Shown here piece after piece: positions 1-15,000 of a stretch of 38,081 bases of DNA. How positions within the stretch are numbered: the first letter of the stretch is position 1; every line of letters starts with the position of its first letter. The position numbers were made by a program, and so were the translations under genes. This stretch comes from Saccoglossus kowalevskii (taxonomy: Eukaryota > Hemichordata > Enteropneusta > Harrimaniidae). Location: the NCBI RefSeq assembly GCF_000003605.2, contig NW_003116455.1, positions 185,682-223,762 on the forward strand, read 5' to 3'. The notes below the pieces were generated by a model, which made no database searches, was not told where the DNA came from, and saw only the letters and a list, made by a program, of their open reading frames with translations.

Positions 1-3000
1 TATATATTATGAGACGTTATAGGAATATACTGAAGCAGTCACTAAAACGTTTGATAAAAATAAATCTGAGTCTGTGTCGTATAATGTACAGTTACCAATC
101 TGGTAAGATTTTGTGACGATCACGATGCAAAAATCTAAGGCATCTTCTCGTTGATAAAAAAAAAATCTTCAACGAGAAGCCTCTTGCGAAGCCGATATAT
201 TTTATTCACACCATGTATATGTCCGAGATTACAATCCAAACATGGGAAAAGTACAGGGGGTTATCACTTAATTGCAATGAACGGCTACGCACGTGACAAA
301 GATGCAGTCCAATCAGGGACTACCAAACCGATTTTATCTTCTCCTTCCTGCGCAACTACGACGATGAATCCTGATTGGCCTCCTATCAACAACACCATCA
401 ACAACATGCAATGTGCGTAGTACCTCAAGGCGATTGCAGCAGGACCTTTTTACACGTGTTTACAGCAGTTGAGCATCCGTTCTCGGGGGATATTTCATAC
501 GCAGATCCCCAATGAGATTATTGATCCACTCGTGGCATATTCTAGTTTCACATTAGAACACGTATGGTCTATAATTAGACGCCAACAAATAAAATCATGT
601 CCCATAGTGTATATTCGCATTCAACCCTTTTCCCCAAGCATGTTTTGCTCTATATATATCGCAAGCGTGATAGAAAGAACTGATTGGGTTTTCGGGCACT
701 ATGTAAGTTGCACGAAAAACATGATTTACTTTCCGTAATTTGGGCTGTTGCTCTTATAATAGCTCACGATGGAGAACACGTCTGGTGAAAGGTCTCATCG
801 GACGAGCTTATGAAATGTGCATATTTATATTGTTGTAAACATGCATTATGTATGCATTTGTTCAGAGAATGTCGACGATATTAAATCATGTCGAACCTGT
901 TAATCATTAACCCCGAATTAACGAGTAATTGGTGGTGGAATAAATATGCTAGATGTCACGACAGTACTAACTAAAATATCAACCGATCAGAAATCATGAG
1001 TATGGTTTTATGTTTATTTAATAAATACGTCTATCACAGTATATCAAAATAGACAGATAGTTACGATAGTGAATACAGTGTACGCGTAGCTGATGGAAGG
1101 TTTTAATACCACGTCTTCCGTCACGGTGACGCCACATTACTGTTAAAATGTAGATTCATGGCGTGGTTAACATCGGAGAAATTATCTTTTTGCAAATTGC
1201 AAATTGGAGGAATTGCCATCACGAAAGTCTGTATGTGTTATTATCGTTTTGTGATGTTTATTGTAATTGAGTAATAGTAGCATAATTTGTGTATGCCAGC
1301 AGCCACTCTGTTTTTCGACATGATAATTTTCAGAAACGTAGGGTGGACTTGATTGCTCGGCGCTCCTACGGTTTCTCCGGAAATTTAGAACCACAATTGC
1401 TTACTCGATACACGTAATTGTTATTGATATTGCCGCCGTAATCTCAAGCAATTTTTGTTTCGGAACAGTGCATATTATATTGCACATTCAGAGCCCAGAC
1501 AAACGAGACGAACAATACAACATGTCAGTTAATTCGATGATTCGATGCGACCACTTCCCTCAAGAATGTGTTATATTTATGACTCAACAGAATGATACAC
1601 TTGGCGCAAAATTACATAAACCTAATGTCGGAAAATCGAGTCGTGTATTTTCGAAACATAGAAAACACTTTCACTTCCCATCACAGTCGTCGCTGCTGCT
1701 GCCGCACACTCACACCGTCGCCGATCCTGCCGCACACTACCCACTGTCGCCGCCGTTTGGATGTAGGTAGATAAAAGTATGATGCAGACTTGCGGTTTTC
1801 AGAGTCACCTGTTATTTATGCCCGTGTACGTCATCATATCATCCATTTTGTCCACCCTCGTTCGCCAAAATTGAGTGTTGAATTTAAAAAAAAAAACGGT
1901 ATTTTTTTGTATTTAAAGCCCAAACATTACATAACCGAATAGGAACCAGGTACTATGATATTAAATATATGTGTTACTACCATCAAAATCTGACACGTTT
2001 CCAAGAAATAGCCGTTTTCAAGCGGTAGATCGTATATCGTATAAAATTCAAATAAGATGCTGACATATTCGAGTATAATACCTTGCGCAAAGGAACAGTT
2101 ATATCTAATATAGGAGCGGATAGAAAGCCCACAGTGGGTGTTACGTAATCTGTCGAATATATAAGCATTGATATAATAAACAGAGATTCATAGTCAGATT
2201 GGACAGTGATTCCACTTTTGTTCGACGCGTAATTATCCAGCAATATTAGGCACCCATCTTGTGTTTACTTGAATTAAAGTACATTTAAAAAAGTAGTATA
2301 GACTAATCTGTGCATTAACCGTCTAGCAAATGATATATGTGACGTTCTTAAATAACCCATGCTGTTGTTGTTTTTTTGGAGTCATGTTATTGAGAATATG
2401 CAAAAGCACGTACGTGTGGTCAAACTGCACAATAAGTCAACACATATTATGCCTTGCATCGTAATGCGTAATTATATCTAAGAAAGCACTCAAACAAATT
2501 CTATCCCTTTTTCCTGTCTTCTCGCTCAGTTCTGCATATCACTCCCGTATATATTAAAAACATGTTTACCTCATTTGTGGCGCTCGAATAAATGTCATCT
2601 CACATGGGCGCGATGAATGAAAATTTGGCTAATAGTATTTGCAGAAGTTTCTTTTATTATCATCACGCGCACAATAAACTGTCATGTAGGATCTATGTAC
2701 CAGTAACTCTGAGTGTGTTAATATGCATTAGTTTTTGTGTGATTCGAACGTGTTACATGCCCGACTACTACACTGTATTGTAATGGTTCATCAAAGCAGA
2801 TCATTAAATATAATCATCATCGAGTCTTAGCTGCCCCCATCTTGACATCCTCTGACATTAGACCTACGGAGTAGTTTTTTAACAAACCCGAGCGATATTG
2901 TCTTCACTAATAGATGTTTCAAGATGTGTTTTTTTTTTCCTTCACGATATATAGACTACTGTTGATACTTGCAACTTGAGAAGGCAATATTCCTTTTGTT

Positions 3001-3972
3001 TGGCATAATAATATTTGTTAGTGTTGCACATATAGTAGTTAACACATTGTATCGCTTTTACATTCTCTATGTTATCGGGCGTTCAAGTTCTATGTACGAA
3101 AACATCGATTTAATCTATTTATTCGAGAATAGCCTTTTTTAAACCTCTTCGATGTTTTCATTTTAAGAGACTTCCAAGTCTAGCACTAATAATGAAGACA
3201 GATAGTGATGAAGTGAAGTCAAATTAGGCACTCATGTTTCTTGTATGGCCCGAATGCATTATAGTACGAAGTAAGTGTTATACTGATTGTCATTTGCCTT
3301 TATAGTGTACTTACGTTGTTTATCCCGAATCAAACTATATCAAAGAGGATTACCATCGTTTTATTATGTTTGCTTTTGAAAACCGCTGTTAACTGAGTAT
3401 TTATGGCCCAGTGCTCTACTGTTAGTAAAATTATCGGACGTTCACCTGTTTGAAAATTTTCAAGACAAGCTCTGATTTTTATGAATACTGCATTCGTTGT
3501 TCGATTACTTTGCTGCGAATTATTTTGAATTATTTAATGGTGTTAGTAGGGTTCGGCCATTTGTTGTTGTTTTAACAAATATCTACGTGTGCACTATCGC
3601 GGATAATGCACGCTCCTTCCGACACGCTGTCTTGTTGGTTTACAACATAAACATTAGTTGACATTCATTATAATATATGTATATGTGTGTCGCGAATTTG
3701 CATAAAGACGGCATATACTTTCCGAGAGACATGTGTGACTACGGTGAATATATTAAATAACATATGTTCAGTTTCACTGTTAATATGCATCATACTTAAA
3801 AGGAAGCAAAAATATACACTGTTACAGTATTAGATGTATTAAACAAGTATAACAATGTTAATCTGATCCCAGCATTTTTTTCATGTTATGTATTATTATA
3901 CATCTGTCATCATAACTCTATAAATTACAGCGTGTCGTAATTTTGTTGTATTGCACTAGGTTTATATGACCT

Positions 3973-4003
3973 CCTTATTAGGAAATATGATTTCCAAATA
4001 AGG
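3973..4003. repeat. Short near-perfect hairpin
   Basis: CCTTATT-a-GGAAAT pairs with ATTTCC-a-AATAAGG across a 3-base loop: 13 base pairs with one A/A mismatch. It is isolated in AT-rich DNA with no adjacent gene. It may be a remnant of a tiny foldback element or chance; nothing suggests a terminator role in a eukaryote. Confidence 0.5.
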
Positions 4004-6548
4004 AACGATTACATTTTGCATGATGACATTTTTGAAAACGGCTTTCATGGAGAGAATGTTTTTCTAATTTTCGACGTCGTCCTCAGTTATGGTCTTCTAG
4101 GTCTGCAGTATGTATAATAATAATACGATTATGTTGTATTACAATGATAACACTAGTTTTGCACTTAGATAGTACACCGTTTCATTTTGAAACAATCAAT
4201 GTATTTATAGTGTCTCATATACATCAGTAACATATGAGAACTCATCGAGGGCAGTGGGTAAAACATAAGTTTGAGTGTTAGTGAGTCGCGTAATTACGAA
4301 TTTAAAACAAATTCACACTTAGGTGATATATGGAAGATACCTAAAATACTTCAAGCGATCTAGAAATTTGAAGCGCTTGGGGATTGTCAGCCTATAACGT
4401 GAACAGATCCAACTGCTTTCGAAGATTATTGTATTTTACGAACCGACAAGAGCATGTAACAGTATTTTCTTAATGCTTACACAATTATTATAAACTGGTG
4501 AGTTATGTGTTTTACATTTGCAAACTTGCATTCTCCGAGATTTAGCGGTCCCGTGAGATTTGTATTCGTGCGCGCGCGTAGTCGATAATGCCGTTGGCGG
4601 TCTGTTTTCACATTGAATGTTTTGCTCTGACTGGGCACACATTTTACTCTGAATGACTATCAGATAATGTTGTTGACATATACATTGGCTTGTGACATGT
4701 AATTTCTCAAATATTTAATCGCGACATTGTCCCGTCGGGATTCGAAGCAACCAATGGAACTTGGCTGAGTGTCGATATCATAATAACAAGAACATTCGAG
4801 TCGGCCGTTGGTCAGATTCATAACACTTTTTGTGCGTTGATTTCAGCAAATACATCACACTTGATATTGTGTTGTCAACATTAGAATTGATATTTCTTAT
4901 GGATCATACAATACTGTACAGTTAGTATACTGATTCATACAGGTCGATCTGGTGCTGATAGTGTCTTGCGATTTGTTTGCATAGATCTCTGAGTACTGTG
5001 GTGAATAAATTGTGACGCACGTTATTCATTATTCATCTTTTTGAATCAGGGTACAGTTGACGTTTTTGTGAACACGTAATACGTGCAGTACTGTCTAAGA
5101 TTGCATTGAATTGTACAAGTGCTCCATCAATAAAAAGGCTGTTTTTGCCCCAGGTCCTGCCGTGGTATAAATATTGTTGGCAACTGATGTTTATCTCTAG
5201 TAGTGTAAACATTTTCTCATGTATGGAGGCGATAAATCGTTAAATGACTAGTAAAAACTAGAAAATGGACAAGATCATTTATTGGAAACTAATGAAGAGA
5301 TGGGTGTCTGTCTGAAACTTCAAGAATCTGACAATCTGCACATTTCTGTGCCTTATAAAGTTTTAGCGTAGCTGAAGTCAATACCATACTGAGCAACAAT
5401 ACGTACAGATGGTTCAAAATAAAAAAAATGGAATGTAATTCTGGTACGAATTGGTACGATTTCTTATGCGCCAATGTACTGTAAGATTAGCACTAATCTT
5501 TCTACACATTTTCTTAATGTGCTCCTTCTTTAACATCAAGCAACGTTTCAGACATACAAAAACAATCACTAAACACACGCATTAGTGTTTCCTCTAGCGA
5601 ATACAAGTGTGTGTCCCGTAAACACAACAGACACGTACATCACATCGTACCCCGGTCATCTTGTTTATCTGTATTATTTCTAGGTTGTACATTATCTAGG
5701 TTTTGTTGTTGACGATTGATAGTAAATACACAAAACAAAAACACGCACATGTGTGTGTCTTTGTGGTTGATCAAAACACCAAGAATTTGTTTTTTCATTA
5801 GAACGTCAGTGCGGTCAGGCTTTGTATTCCACAGGGTAATCGTGACTGACAGGGTTTGGTTTTTGCTCTCACAACAAAACAAACAGCACACTTCTACAAC
5901 GGTTATTGTCAAAATAACAATCAAGTGTTAACGTCACGTACGCTATCGGAGAGTCGCTAAAAAATACAATTGCTTTACAGCAATAGTCTTGTTATTGATA
6001 ACAATTTGTGGCGACGAAGTATTCATGAATACCATGTTTCTGCAAGTTCAAATGAGGCTGTGATGAGGGAATGTATTTAATACTTTGAATGGTGCATTGA
6101 AACATTCATAATGTGGCTGAAGTTGATTGGCATAAATTCGACACTAATTCAATCGAGTTTTCTTTTAATGTTTTGAATGTGTTTTATTGGTACGAATATA
6201 GATGTTTGAATGGTAAATTATTACCAGTGTTTCGGTTTGTGAAGTTAATTGTTGCCATAGAGACGATGATAACAAAGGCCCGGTGCGTATCCATTTCCAG
6301 ATTTTATAAAAGTCATGCACGTGATTGTGTTTGCTCAATGGTACACTGTGTGGCAGTTTGGTGATGGGAAGTAGTCTCCCAAACGGCATCGGAAAATAAA
6401 CGGGGAATTTGCGTTATTCTGTCAATTACCGTTATCTGCGTAAAACAACGTTCTGAATATATGGTAACATAGCACTTTCCTGATATCTTGAACCTCTATT
6501 TCATAAACAAATCAATACACAGGAATCATTTCTCATCGGATGTACACT

Positions 6549-6571
6549 TTATATATATATATATATATATA
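6549..6571. repeat. (TA)n microsatellite
   Basis: An uninterrupted run of about eleven TA units in AT-rich non-coding DNA. A similar shorter run lies at about 16011-16025. Confidence 0.85.
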
Positions 6572-8951
6572 CATTTATTCTATATTTAGCTATGCGAATA
6601 TTCGGGATATTTAATAAAGGCTACGGTGTTTTATTCGTTGTGTGTACTCATACTACGTAATGTCACAGCCAAATAATTAATTTAACATCACATAGAGTGG
6701 TTCTACGCATGCCCATTGTAAATCTTTACTGTTTTAATAAGAACGTATGATGCCGATTAGGATGGAATCTTGTTAATGTATTGTTTAGTGTATAAGCCTC
6801 TGAACTCATAATTTTGTTAATACGCCATAATTATAATCACAATTCAACATTCAGCAATCAGCGAATTTCTAATAATCGGAATTTGAAACTCGGTCAACAA
6901 TCAAACTTAAAGTTTATACATTACAATTTATTTGTTAACCTGTCTAGTTGCAAAGCTGTAGTTTTAATTGCGCTCTTGTTTGAATGATGTGTTACTGTGG
7001 CAACGACATTGTGGCATTTATTACGTGATTAAATCGTATGATTTATCAAACTGTGACGTAACGTGTCTACTATAACGAGCACCGCGAAAATTGTACGTGT
7101 CGCCATAACGTTTAATGTTAATCTACGAAAGGTTTTTAACTTATGTAACCCTATCAACGTTGTGATTTTTCAACAACAAGGCGTAATGACTCTATAACTA
7201 TGCGTCTGTGCATTGAGGCTTGCTCGTGTCTGGGAACATCAAGGAAGAGCGTGTCAGTCGTCAATTGTGGCGGTGACGGTAAATGCCTGGTGACATTGCT
7301 ATTTACGGTTTCATAGCTACCCAAGATCTTAATTGCTTTCTTCGAAAACGATAGTTGCTATTACTTTATTGCGAAATAAACATTGGTATCCCGGAGATAA
7401 CTTCCGCAACAAAATGGTCACGCATGGTGCCTTCTTGAAGATAACATGTAGATTCAAATATATAATGCTGGTGAACATAACGGGGTGAAATGGCTCGTTG
7501 TTAACCATTTGTTTACACCGGGTGAGTGACAGCCTTGAGAAATACGTCGAGTAAGTCTGTGTTGGCGTCGAAACGAAACGTGAACGGCAGTGTCTGGGAT
7601 TTGATTGCCTAGAATATACTACAAGGTTTTCATATTGCTATCGTAAAGTGTTTAGCATGTTGATGGATTTTTTTTTACTGTTGTAATGATTGTGATTCGG
7701 TAAGTTTCTTCCTGATAGTACGCGAAGGAAGAATTGTTTTGCTTATAAATGAACGGTATCGTCGCGCTTTGTGCCTAGAGATGAAACATGACAGAAATTA
7801 TTGCGAAACGCTATTGTCCATTACCAGATTGTTGACATTTTTAACGCTGCGATACGATACCCAGACTGTGTGTAACTGTGCCGACCGCCTGTCTAACATA
7901 ACGCGATGATAATCAGTATTACAACTTTATCTAGCAATTCTAAAAACAAAACAGTCGATGTATTATATTTGAAAGCCAATCTGTCAAAAGGAGTTAAATA
8001 CCTGAAGCTAGGAATTCAGCATTATGTAGTGTTATACAAGCACGCACATTTTCGGTGTCGGTGGGATATTCAAATGGCGCGTAAGAGTTAAAACCTGTGC
8101 AATCTTTCAATTTGTTTTTAATACCCAAGACTTTTTTCTAATTGACATTCACATTGAAGCGATATAACAACCTATTTTCGGAAATATTACTGTTAATGTA
8201 TAATTTACTGTAAGCGTGTAAAAGCCTTTTTTTACTGGCTCTCTCAAATGACGGCATGACGCAAAAAAAATGAAGAAGATTGCTTGCTAACGACTTGATG
8301 GGGGCTCCTAGCATCTTTCAGTTTTCAACACGCAATTGAACGTGTTGTTACCGTTTCTATACCGCCTTATTCCACGCTCGGTGTGAATGATTGGTTGCTT
8401 AGTAACTATATAGCGGCTTTTCAGTTCATTTGCCTGTCTGATTAAATATCAGAGGGCACTTATAGAGTGTTCCGCGTGTATAGAAATATGCCAATGTTCA
8501 GGTTGGATGAGAGTGAAGGGTCGTTTTTATCCTTATTATTATAAAGAATGTCGTGGACATTTATTCAAATATGAACTACTCCTTTCGATACTTGAAAATA
8601 TTAAATAATAGTGTATTTTGTGTCATCTACGCAGTTACCTAATTTGTTGTTGAAACTCATTTCGATTTTTTCTTGTACGAATTATTATAATAGTGATTGT
8701 AAGTAGCCTGCTCATCTGTGTGGGATATCATCGCCCAGTGGCAATTCACACCACGCCTCCGTTACCTGAACCAATAAGAAACGATCTGTTATAATGGAAT
8801 AAGTGTTATTTTCATTCTTACCAGCATCATTCTGTTCGTGAAATATTGCGGGGATTTCGGGCGAAACTTGCTCGGGTGGCGAGTCGTGGTAATGTTTCTC
8901 TGCGCGGAAAAACAAACTGCGAGTTAACGGTGTTGTTTTCTTCTGCAGATC

Positions 8952-9054
8952 ATGGCAACAACTAACTTTACTGCGTTCAATTCAAGTGTGTCAGTCGCGA
9001 ATGTCGAGGTGTGTCTCCAAACTCAACTGGAAGAAGCTTTTCTGGACCTAAAAG
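8952..9054 (+). CDS. Receptor coding exon 1 (extracellular N-terminus)
   Basis: The exon starts at 8949 after a pyrimidine-rich acceptor (TTCTTCTGCAG) and ends at a GTACGT donor, phase 1. It encodes residues 1-34, beginning MATTNFTAF, with N-glycosylation sequons at N5 and N10 and the first domain cysteine at C21. The ATG at 8952 has A at -3 and G at +4, and a stop codon lies upstream in the unspliced frame, so I use it as the start. The leading residues are polar, not a signal peptide. Either the receptor inserts without one or an in-frame upstream exon supplies it. Membership in the gene rests on phase match to exon 2, the cysteine position and the acidic/hydrophobic helix (QLEEAFLDL) typical of the domain. 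Confidence 0.75.
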
Positions 9055-12000
9055 GTACGTGAATCATCGCTGTTTTTGTTTTTGTTTTGTTTTTTGTATG
9101 TGACTAAAACGTGCAAAATGAATTCGCCGTCGATCGTTTCCTCTCCGTGATACGGATACATAATCGATCAGCATATTTGCAGAAGTTCCTCTAGTTGATG
9201 GGTTTGAAAAACGGATTTGCACGTATGTATTGTTTATTATTACACTTTGACTACAACGCTCAATAATGCTTTCTTTGATGGATAATATACCCGCAAGATG
9301 TTAGCATTCGGAGTCCTTAAATTATGCTTTTTTTTATAATTAAACAGTGTTGACTACACATTTTTAACATTGTTAAACTCTGCTAGAAGCAGAAGATATT
9401 AAAAACTGGCTTGTAAATATCAAAACTCTATGGTATACATTGTTTATGTTTTAAAATGGACTGGTTATTAAGCTCGTGAAGAGGTTTAAAATTTAAATGA
9501 TTTCGAGAATTCGTGTCCAATAGATTTAAAATGTTTACTCTATGTAGTGTGTGTTTTGTTTTTGGTTTTTATCCAGGTTTGTTATTGTGTTGATGCCAAA
9601 AGTGCTAAATAATTTAGTCTTAATTACGTGGCTAACCCCCTTTGACGCATAGCTAGAGGTGCACAAACCGCACTACTACCCAAACGTCCTTTTGAGAATA
9701 AACAGGACTCCAACATAATGTGAATGTTCCACAGAAACGAAGCAGAGCCCTAAGATCTGAACTTTCCTGGGAGAATTAACCCAGTACAAATTTTACAGAC
9801 ATTGACATTAATGTGGTCATAACTCCCACATAAACAGATCGATTACTATTTTGTGTGAAACAAAGACTGTGCACATAAAAAATGAAAATAATATTTTAGG
9901 GTTGCGAATGCTCTCACACCTGTCTACTTAATACATACACTTTGTACACTTTGTACCTTCTCACTTCTGTTTGCACGAAGTGTATACAAATAGCGTTAGA
10001 CTAGGCTGTTGTTTGTGGTGTAGTTAGTATCGCAATGACTGTATGTTTGTATGCTACAATAGACTTGATTTTGTTTTTATACTTGATGCCTGGCTCTACG
10101 GAAAGCTATATAAGAACACTTTGTTTTTTACTGGGAATCAGCGACAGATCGTTTCGCAAAAAAACACTCCTTTAGATTGTTGAATATTAATAATGTTTGA
10201 CACGCGATTCAGTCGTAATAAATACAAACGTTTTCACTTTCGATGTTACGGAAGTAGTTCATTTGTATGTCTAGTTAGTATGTCTAGCCTATTCAAAAGT
10301 GAAAATAAATAAATAGATGCATATTCGAAAAAATCTTCGAATAATTCAAGCCTTTTCTAACGTATATATCTCCGTAAGTTTAAATTACACCGGACAGCAG
10401 CTAACACGCACGTGCAACAAGCGTATAGTACTAACTTTGGAAAGGGAATACAACAAATGAACACCCTTCGTATGACCTTGATCTTTACTTCAAAATCCAA
10501 TCAATTTAAACGTGGTTAGTCATTCATTTCTCAATCAAGTTCAAATTACCGTTGAATACATGCTTTTTTTTCCTTCAGCTCCATCACTGACAGCATTAAA
10601 AGACAATTATAATTTTGATGAAAATTGCCATGGTAATTAATTGATTCTCAGCTCGGGCTGAACAGAAAACGGTAGTAAACGGTTTAATGTATGCCATATT
10701 GGGTTATGTAAATTGTTGCGCATCACATTACTGTTTTCCATCGTAATATAGTAACATGGTCTGTCGAAAGCTTTATTTACAGAAATTTTTAAACTGTTGT
10801 TCAGATAACTGAAATATCGCATTGCCCCCCCCCCCCCTAGGTAGTAAACAGTACGCATGCACCATCTAATCAGTAAATACAGTAAGCATCGATTAATTTA
10901 CTACTACGCTTTCACCATCTTATGTAGGGCTTCATAGTTGATATAATCCACTGCGATATAAACGTTTTGATCCTGTTGCCTGTCAGCTCGCGGTTATTAT
11001 GCAGATATAAATATTTCATAGGCTGGTATAGCAGCATACAGCTCTGCCAATCATAATCGGTGTCTCTGCGTAGAATTTACTATAAGAAAGTTTGTCAGTG
11101 TCAGTAAACTTATTCTGGTGCTTTTAAATCTCACCCGGGGACTCTGATGAGTGCAATTACAGCTACAGTCCTCTAGTATGTAAATACCAGTCTAATCACG
11201 GAAAAGCGTAATGGGGTTATTTCTCGACAACGTAAAGGTGTCGTATTACGCCCATTCACTGCATTGATGTTTGCAGCATCTCTCCGAGGGTGACCCTAGC
11301 AACTCTTCAACTGTAGGTCTCGCATACGTACTGTATAATTCGAATGGCATTTCTACTCCTCGTTGTGTGTCAAAATTCAATGTGTCACAATCAATACTCG
11401 CTCACAACATCTTCTCAATACCTCATACAAATCTAGATGTTCGTGTTCGTGAATATATAGACGTCAAGAGTTCGTGATTTTGCGGCGCGTTTCGTGTTGA
11501 AAAACAAGATTTTTTAAATGAGCAGATTGATCACCGTGGAAGCTTCGTTTGTAAGGTTTCTAGGCGTCCTTCAAACAAAATTAGAGAATTGGAAAAATTT
11601 CCCATAGTGCCATTTCTATATGAGCTGATATGAGCTAACAAACTTCTCGAATACAGGAAACAAGGTTTATTTTTCCATCAAAATATAATGAATTCCAATT
11701 TTGTTATTTGCGATGGGAAGTAGATGAAGACAATTACATAAAATGTTGGTTGAATAAGTGTTCTTTCACCACTAACCCTATTTATTATGTTTTCAAATGT
11801 ACTTGTCAATCGTTTAGAAATTGCCAAGTCAAAGTATCACACATGCTGTCGTGTGATAGAATGAAAGTAACATTAGCTAGTTTCGTAGAAATGATTCCGA
11901 TTATTAATACGTGTATATAGTGATTTATTGACTCTAGTAATGTATCTTATCGTCGACTTTCAGTTATATGATATTAAAAATAAAGGTTTCATGAGATCTG

Positions 12001-15000
12001 ACATTTGGCTGTCAAAATGATCTAGGTTAAACCATACCACCTGTCGGGTTAATATGTAATCATGGGACTTCTCTCACTTTTCTCCGTCAAGACGACACTT
12101 TAATTTTCTACTCGTTTATAAACGCTCGAGCCACCCGTTGCTTTATTACGAGTAATTGCATGTTTCGGCTCGTCACTTTTACGACATTATGATTATCTGT
12201 TACATCTCGGGGAAAGTATATAACATTTATTCTTCGGTCTAATTGATCGGCAACCTTGGACGATACCGAGTGGCTGAAATCGCATTTAATATGCCAAGTT
12301 ATTCAAAGTGGGCGTCGCTCCGTGTGTCATTTCGTTAAATTAATTAGTTTATGTTTTCTTGCTATCTACAAGGATTTAGGCGGAATAGTGGACATGGAAT
12401 TGCTATTTGTATGTGTCTTTGTTTATGTTTGATCATTTTAATTGTCAATGATAATTATTATTATTATTTACTTTATTGCAATATACCGGGAAAGCTAAGT
12501 TATAGATTAAAATTACAATTCTCGACAACATGATTAATTGCAATATTTATTTCAGATATTTTCATTATCTATTTGAGGACATTTGTTGGAAGAAAAAATA
12601 CATAGCGTGTTGATATTAATATTATGCAATAATGGCAGAAATCCTCATAATAGGATTAAAAAAATATACGTATATATTATATGATGATGTACAAATGATA
12701 CGAAGTGGTATTCATCTTCGACACTGTTTGAATTGCAGACAATTCTGATCCTGTCCACGATTCCTGTGTAAGCTTTTGTATGTTCCCATGTTTACCATTT
12801 ACACAGAAGGTGTGCAAAACGCTGTTCCCAGCGAGTCTTTAGCAATGCTCTGTAGGGTGATACGACAGCAATTTGAAATGTAAAAATGTTTAACGTATGA
12901 AAACAATTACACATATTTATATTGCATATTATATACCGCGATTGGTTTAATTTGCCAACGCTATCATGCATGTACATAAGCCCGATTACACGTGTAAGGG
13001 GATATGTTTCAAGGGTTTAAACAATTTATAAACAACTCTATCGCATTGTACATACCGCGTCGCAGTGTATAGTACATTACCATTTGTGAAACGTGCGTGC
13101 CGACATGTAATCCAGCACGTCGTTTGTCTAAGCATCTCTTGGTATTTATTTAAGCTGCTCATTTTGTAGCGAGACAGATCGAGTACCATTATACATGAAC
13201 CGCATTTAATTGTATTTAGTTAATTTGTTGCTATGGAAATAAGGGTATGCGAACATAAGCTAATATATAAGTTAAGCACAATTACAATTCTGATACGGTA
13301 ACCGGATCATGCACTGCGCCATTAGTAAGTTTGTTTTTTTAACTATATTCGGTATATTGCTAAAGTATGCAAAATGAAAAGCGCGTTAATTTGCATGTAT
13401 TGATTAAATATGTTCTTAATATTATTCATATTCATAATACAAAGTCCAATGATGGAATCCCGAACTAAATGTACAACTAAATGTTCCACGGTGTAGTGTT
13501 ACATACTATGCCTTTAATGTCCTCAAAATACAATTTAGAACAGTATTCCTTGTGGAGATCTTTTTTTTCAAATTGACTATGCATTACTGGCAAATCTTGG
13601 CATGATGGTGACGTAACTCGCTTATTGTAATTACATTATAGAAACAGACAACTATATAATCACTCGTCTACTTTGTATAATGTATATGCAATCAAATCAT
13701 GACTTCGTTTAATACATTAAACATAGTATTACTGCTTCTTTTCTTACAACGTAATTGGAATAGGGGATTTTTGCTCTGTTTACTGCATATTAATGGATTT
13801 TTTTTCTTTTAACGTTCATTGCCCGATCACATGTTTGGGATTGTCCAATTTTCATGATATCAAATGACAATCGTGGTTATTGGACACATACTATATAGAT
13901 ATTCCTTATAATATTTTGATATTCATTCAATTTATTTAATTTCATCCCAGTATAATTGTATTCGATTCTCTTTCCCTTTCCCGTTGTCGCCAATTTGTAT
14001 TGTCACTTCGATTTAGTAATCGACTGTAACAGTTGTTGAAGCAGCGGGGTCCTGCCCAACCCATACAGCCGTTCCAATTTTAGAGTTGGTATTGTGTGAC
14101 AAAAATGAACTACCAATTATTTCGTTCCACGGTTGATAAAGATAGTTCCGTAGAGACGACAGACTGGCATTATACCAGTCATTCACGCGTATAAATAACG
14201 TAACGGGAACATTTCCTCGTCTGATAAGTATTTTGTGATGGTCATTTAGCCATGCCTATTGAAATTTGACTGAAATAAAAGTGCGACATGGTAACTCAGC
14301 AAGACATACTTCGTAGCGTCGAGTAATAAATCATATTATTACACGTGTCAATAGTCTGTGTTGTTGTCACGAGAAGGTGAATATCCTCATCTTCCAAGTC
14401 AATAAAATAGACTGAAAATTAAAAGAAAATACAAAATGGATACTTTCTCTTATTTAAATTACGATGTTAGTCTCGCTAGCGCAATGGGTGTTTCAATTAT
14501 ACTTTTAAGCGTACGTCTAATTGAGATTGTCGTGTACTTCCAATAAGAACAAAATTAATTTAATTGAGAATTGTTTGTTCATCAAAAGGTACTAGATGAG
14601 TATATACACTCGCATACGTTAATTTAATGTAATCCAGCCAATTGTTAACATCGTTATTATAATAAGCAATGGGTGAAACTTCCCATATTTTTCCATATGC
14701 CGATGTTCACTGAGTCTTGAGCCGATTCGAAACGACGGAGAATTACGATGGAACCAGCATAGAATTCCTCGTCACATATGAACTTAGAATTTAGTTTCAG
14801 TAATCTATCTTTTACGTGCCATTTTACTTGACAGTGAGAAAATATCCCGCTTTCTGCTTCTGTGTTCGTGACGAATTGACATTTTTTATTTATTTTATTT
14901 GAAAATGAAATACATTTGTACACGAAATCGTGAATGTATTGGGAAAGCTGCCACAACCCCCCCCCCCTTCCCCGTGTATATACACAATGAAAACACATAT

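Larger units (their letters stand above)
1..8948. other. Non-coding 5' flank, no recognisable gene
   Basis: No reading frame here encodes a domain I recognise on either strand; open frames are short (under about 100 codons) and look random in composition. The region is AT-rich, with homopolymer runs, a TA microsatellite at about 6549-6571 and a short hairpin at 3973-4003. The first receptor coding exon at 8949 begins directly after a good splice acceptor, so at least one upstream exon of that gene probably lies here or left of the window. I could not place it. Confidence 0.6.

Noticed and set aside
151-738. Two 89-codon plus-strand open frames near the left edge
   Set aside because: No recognisable domain, random-like composition and no credible splice context; one begins at a TTG.
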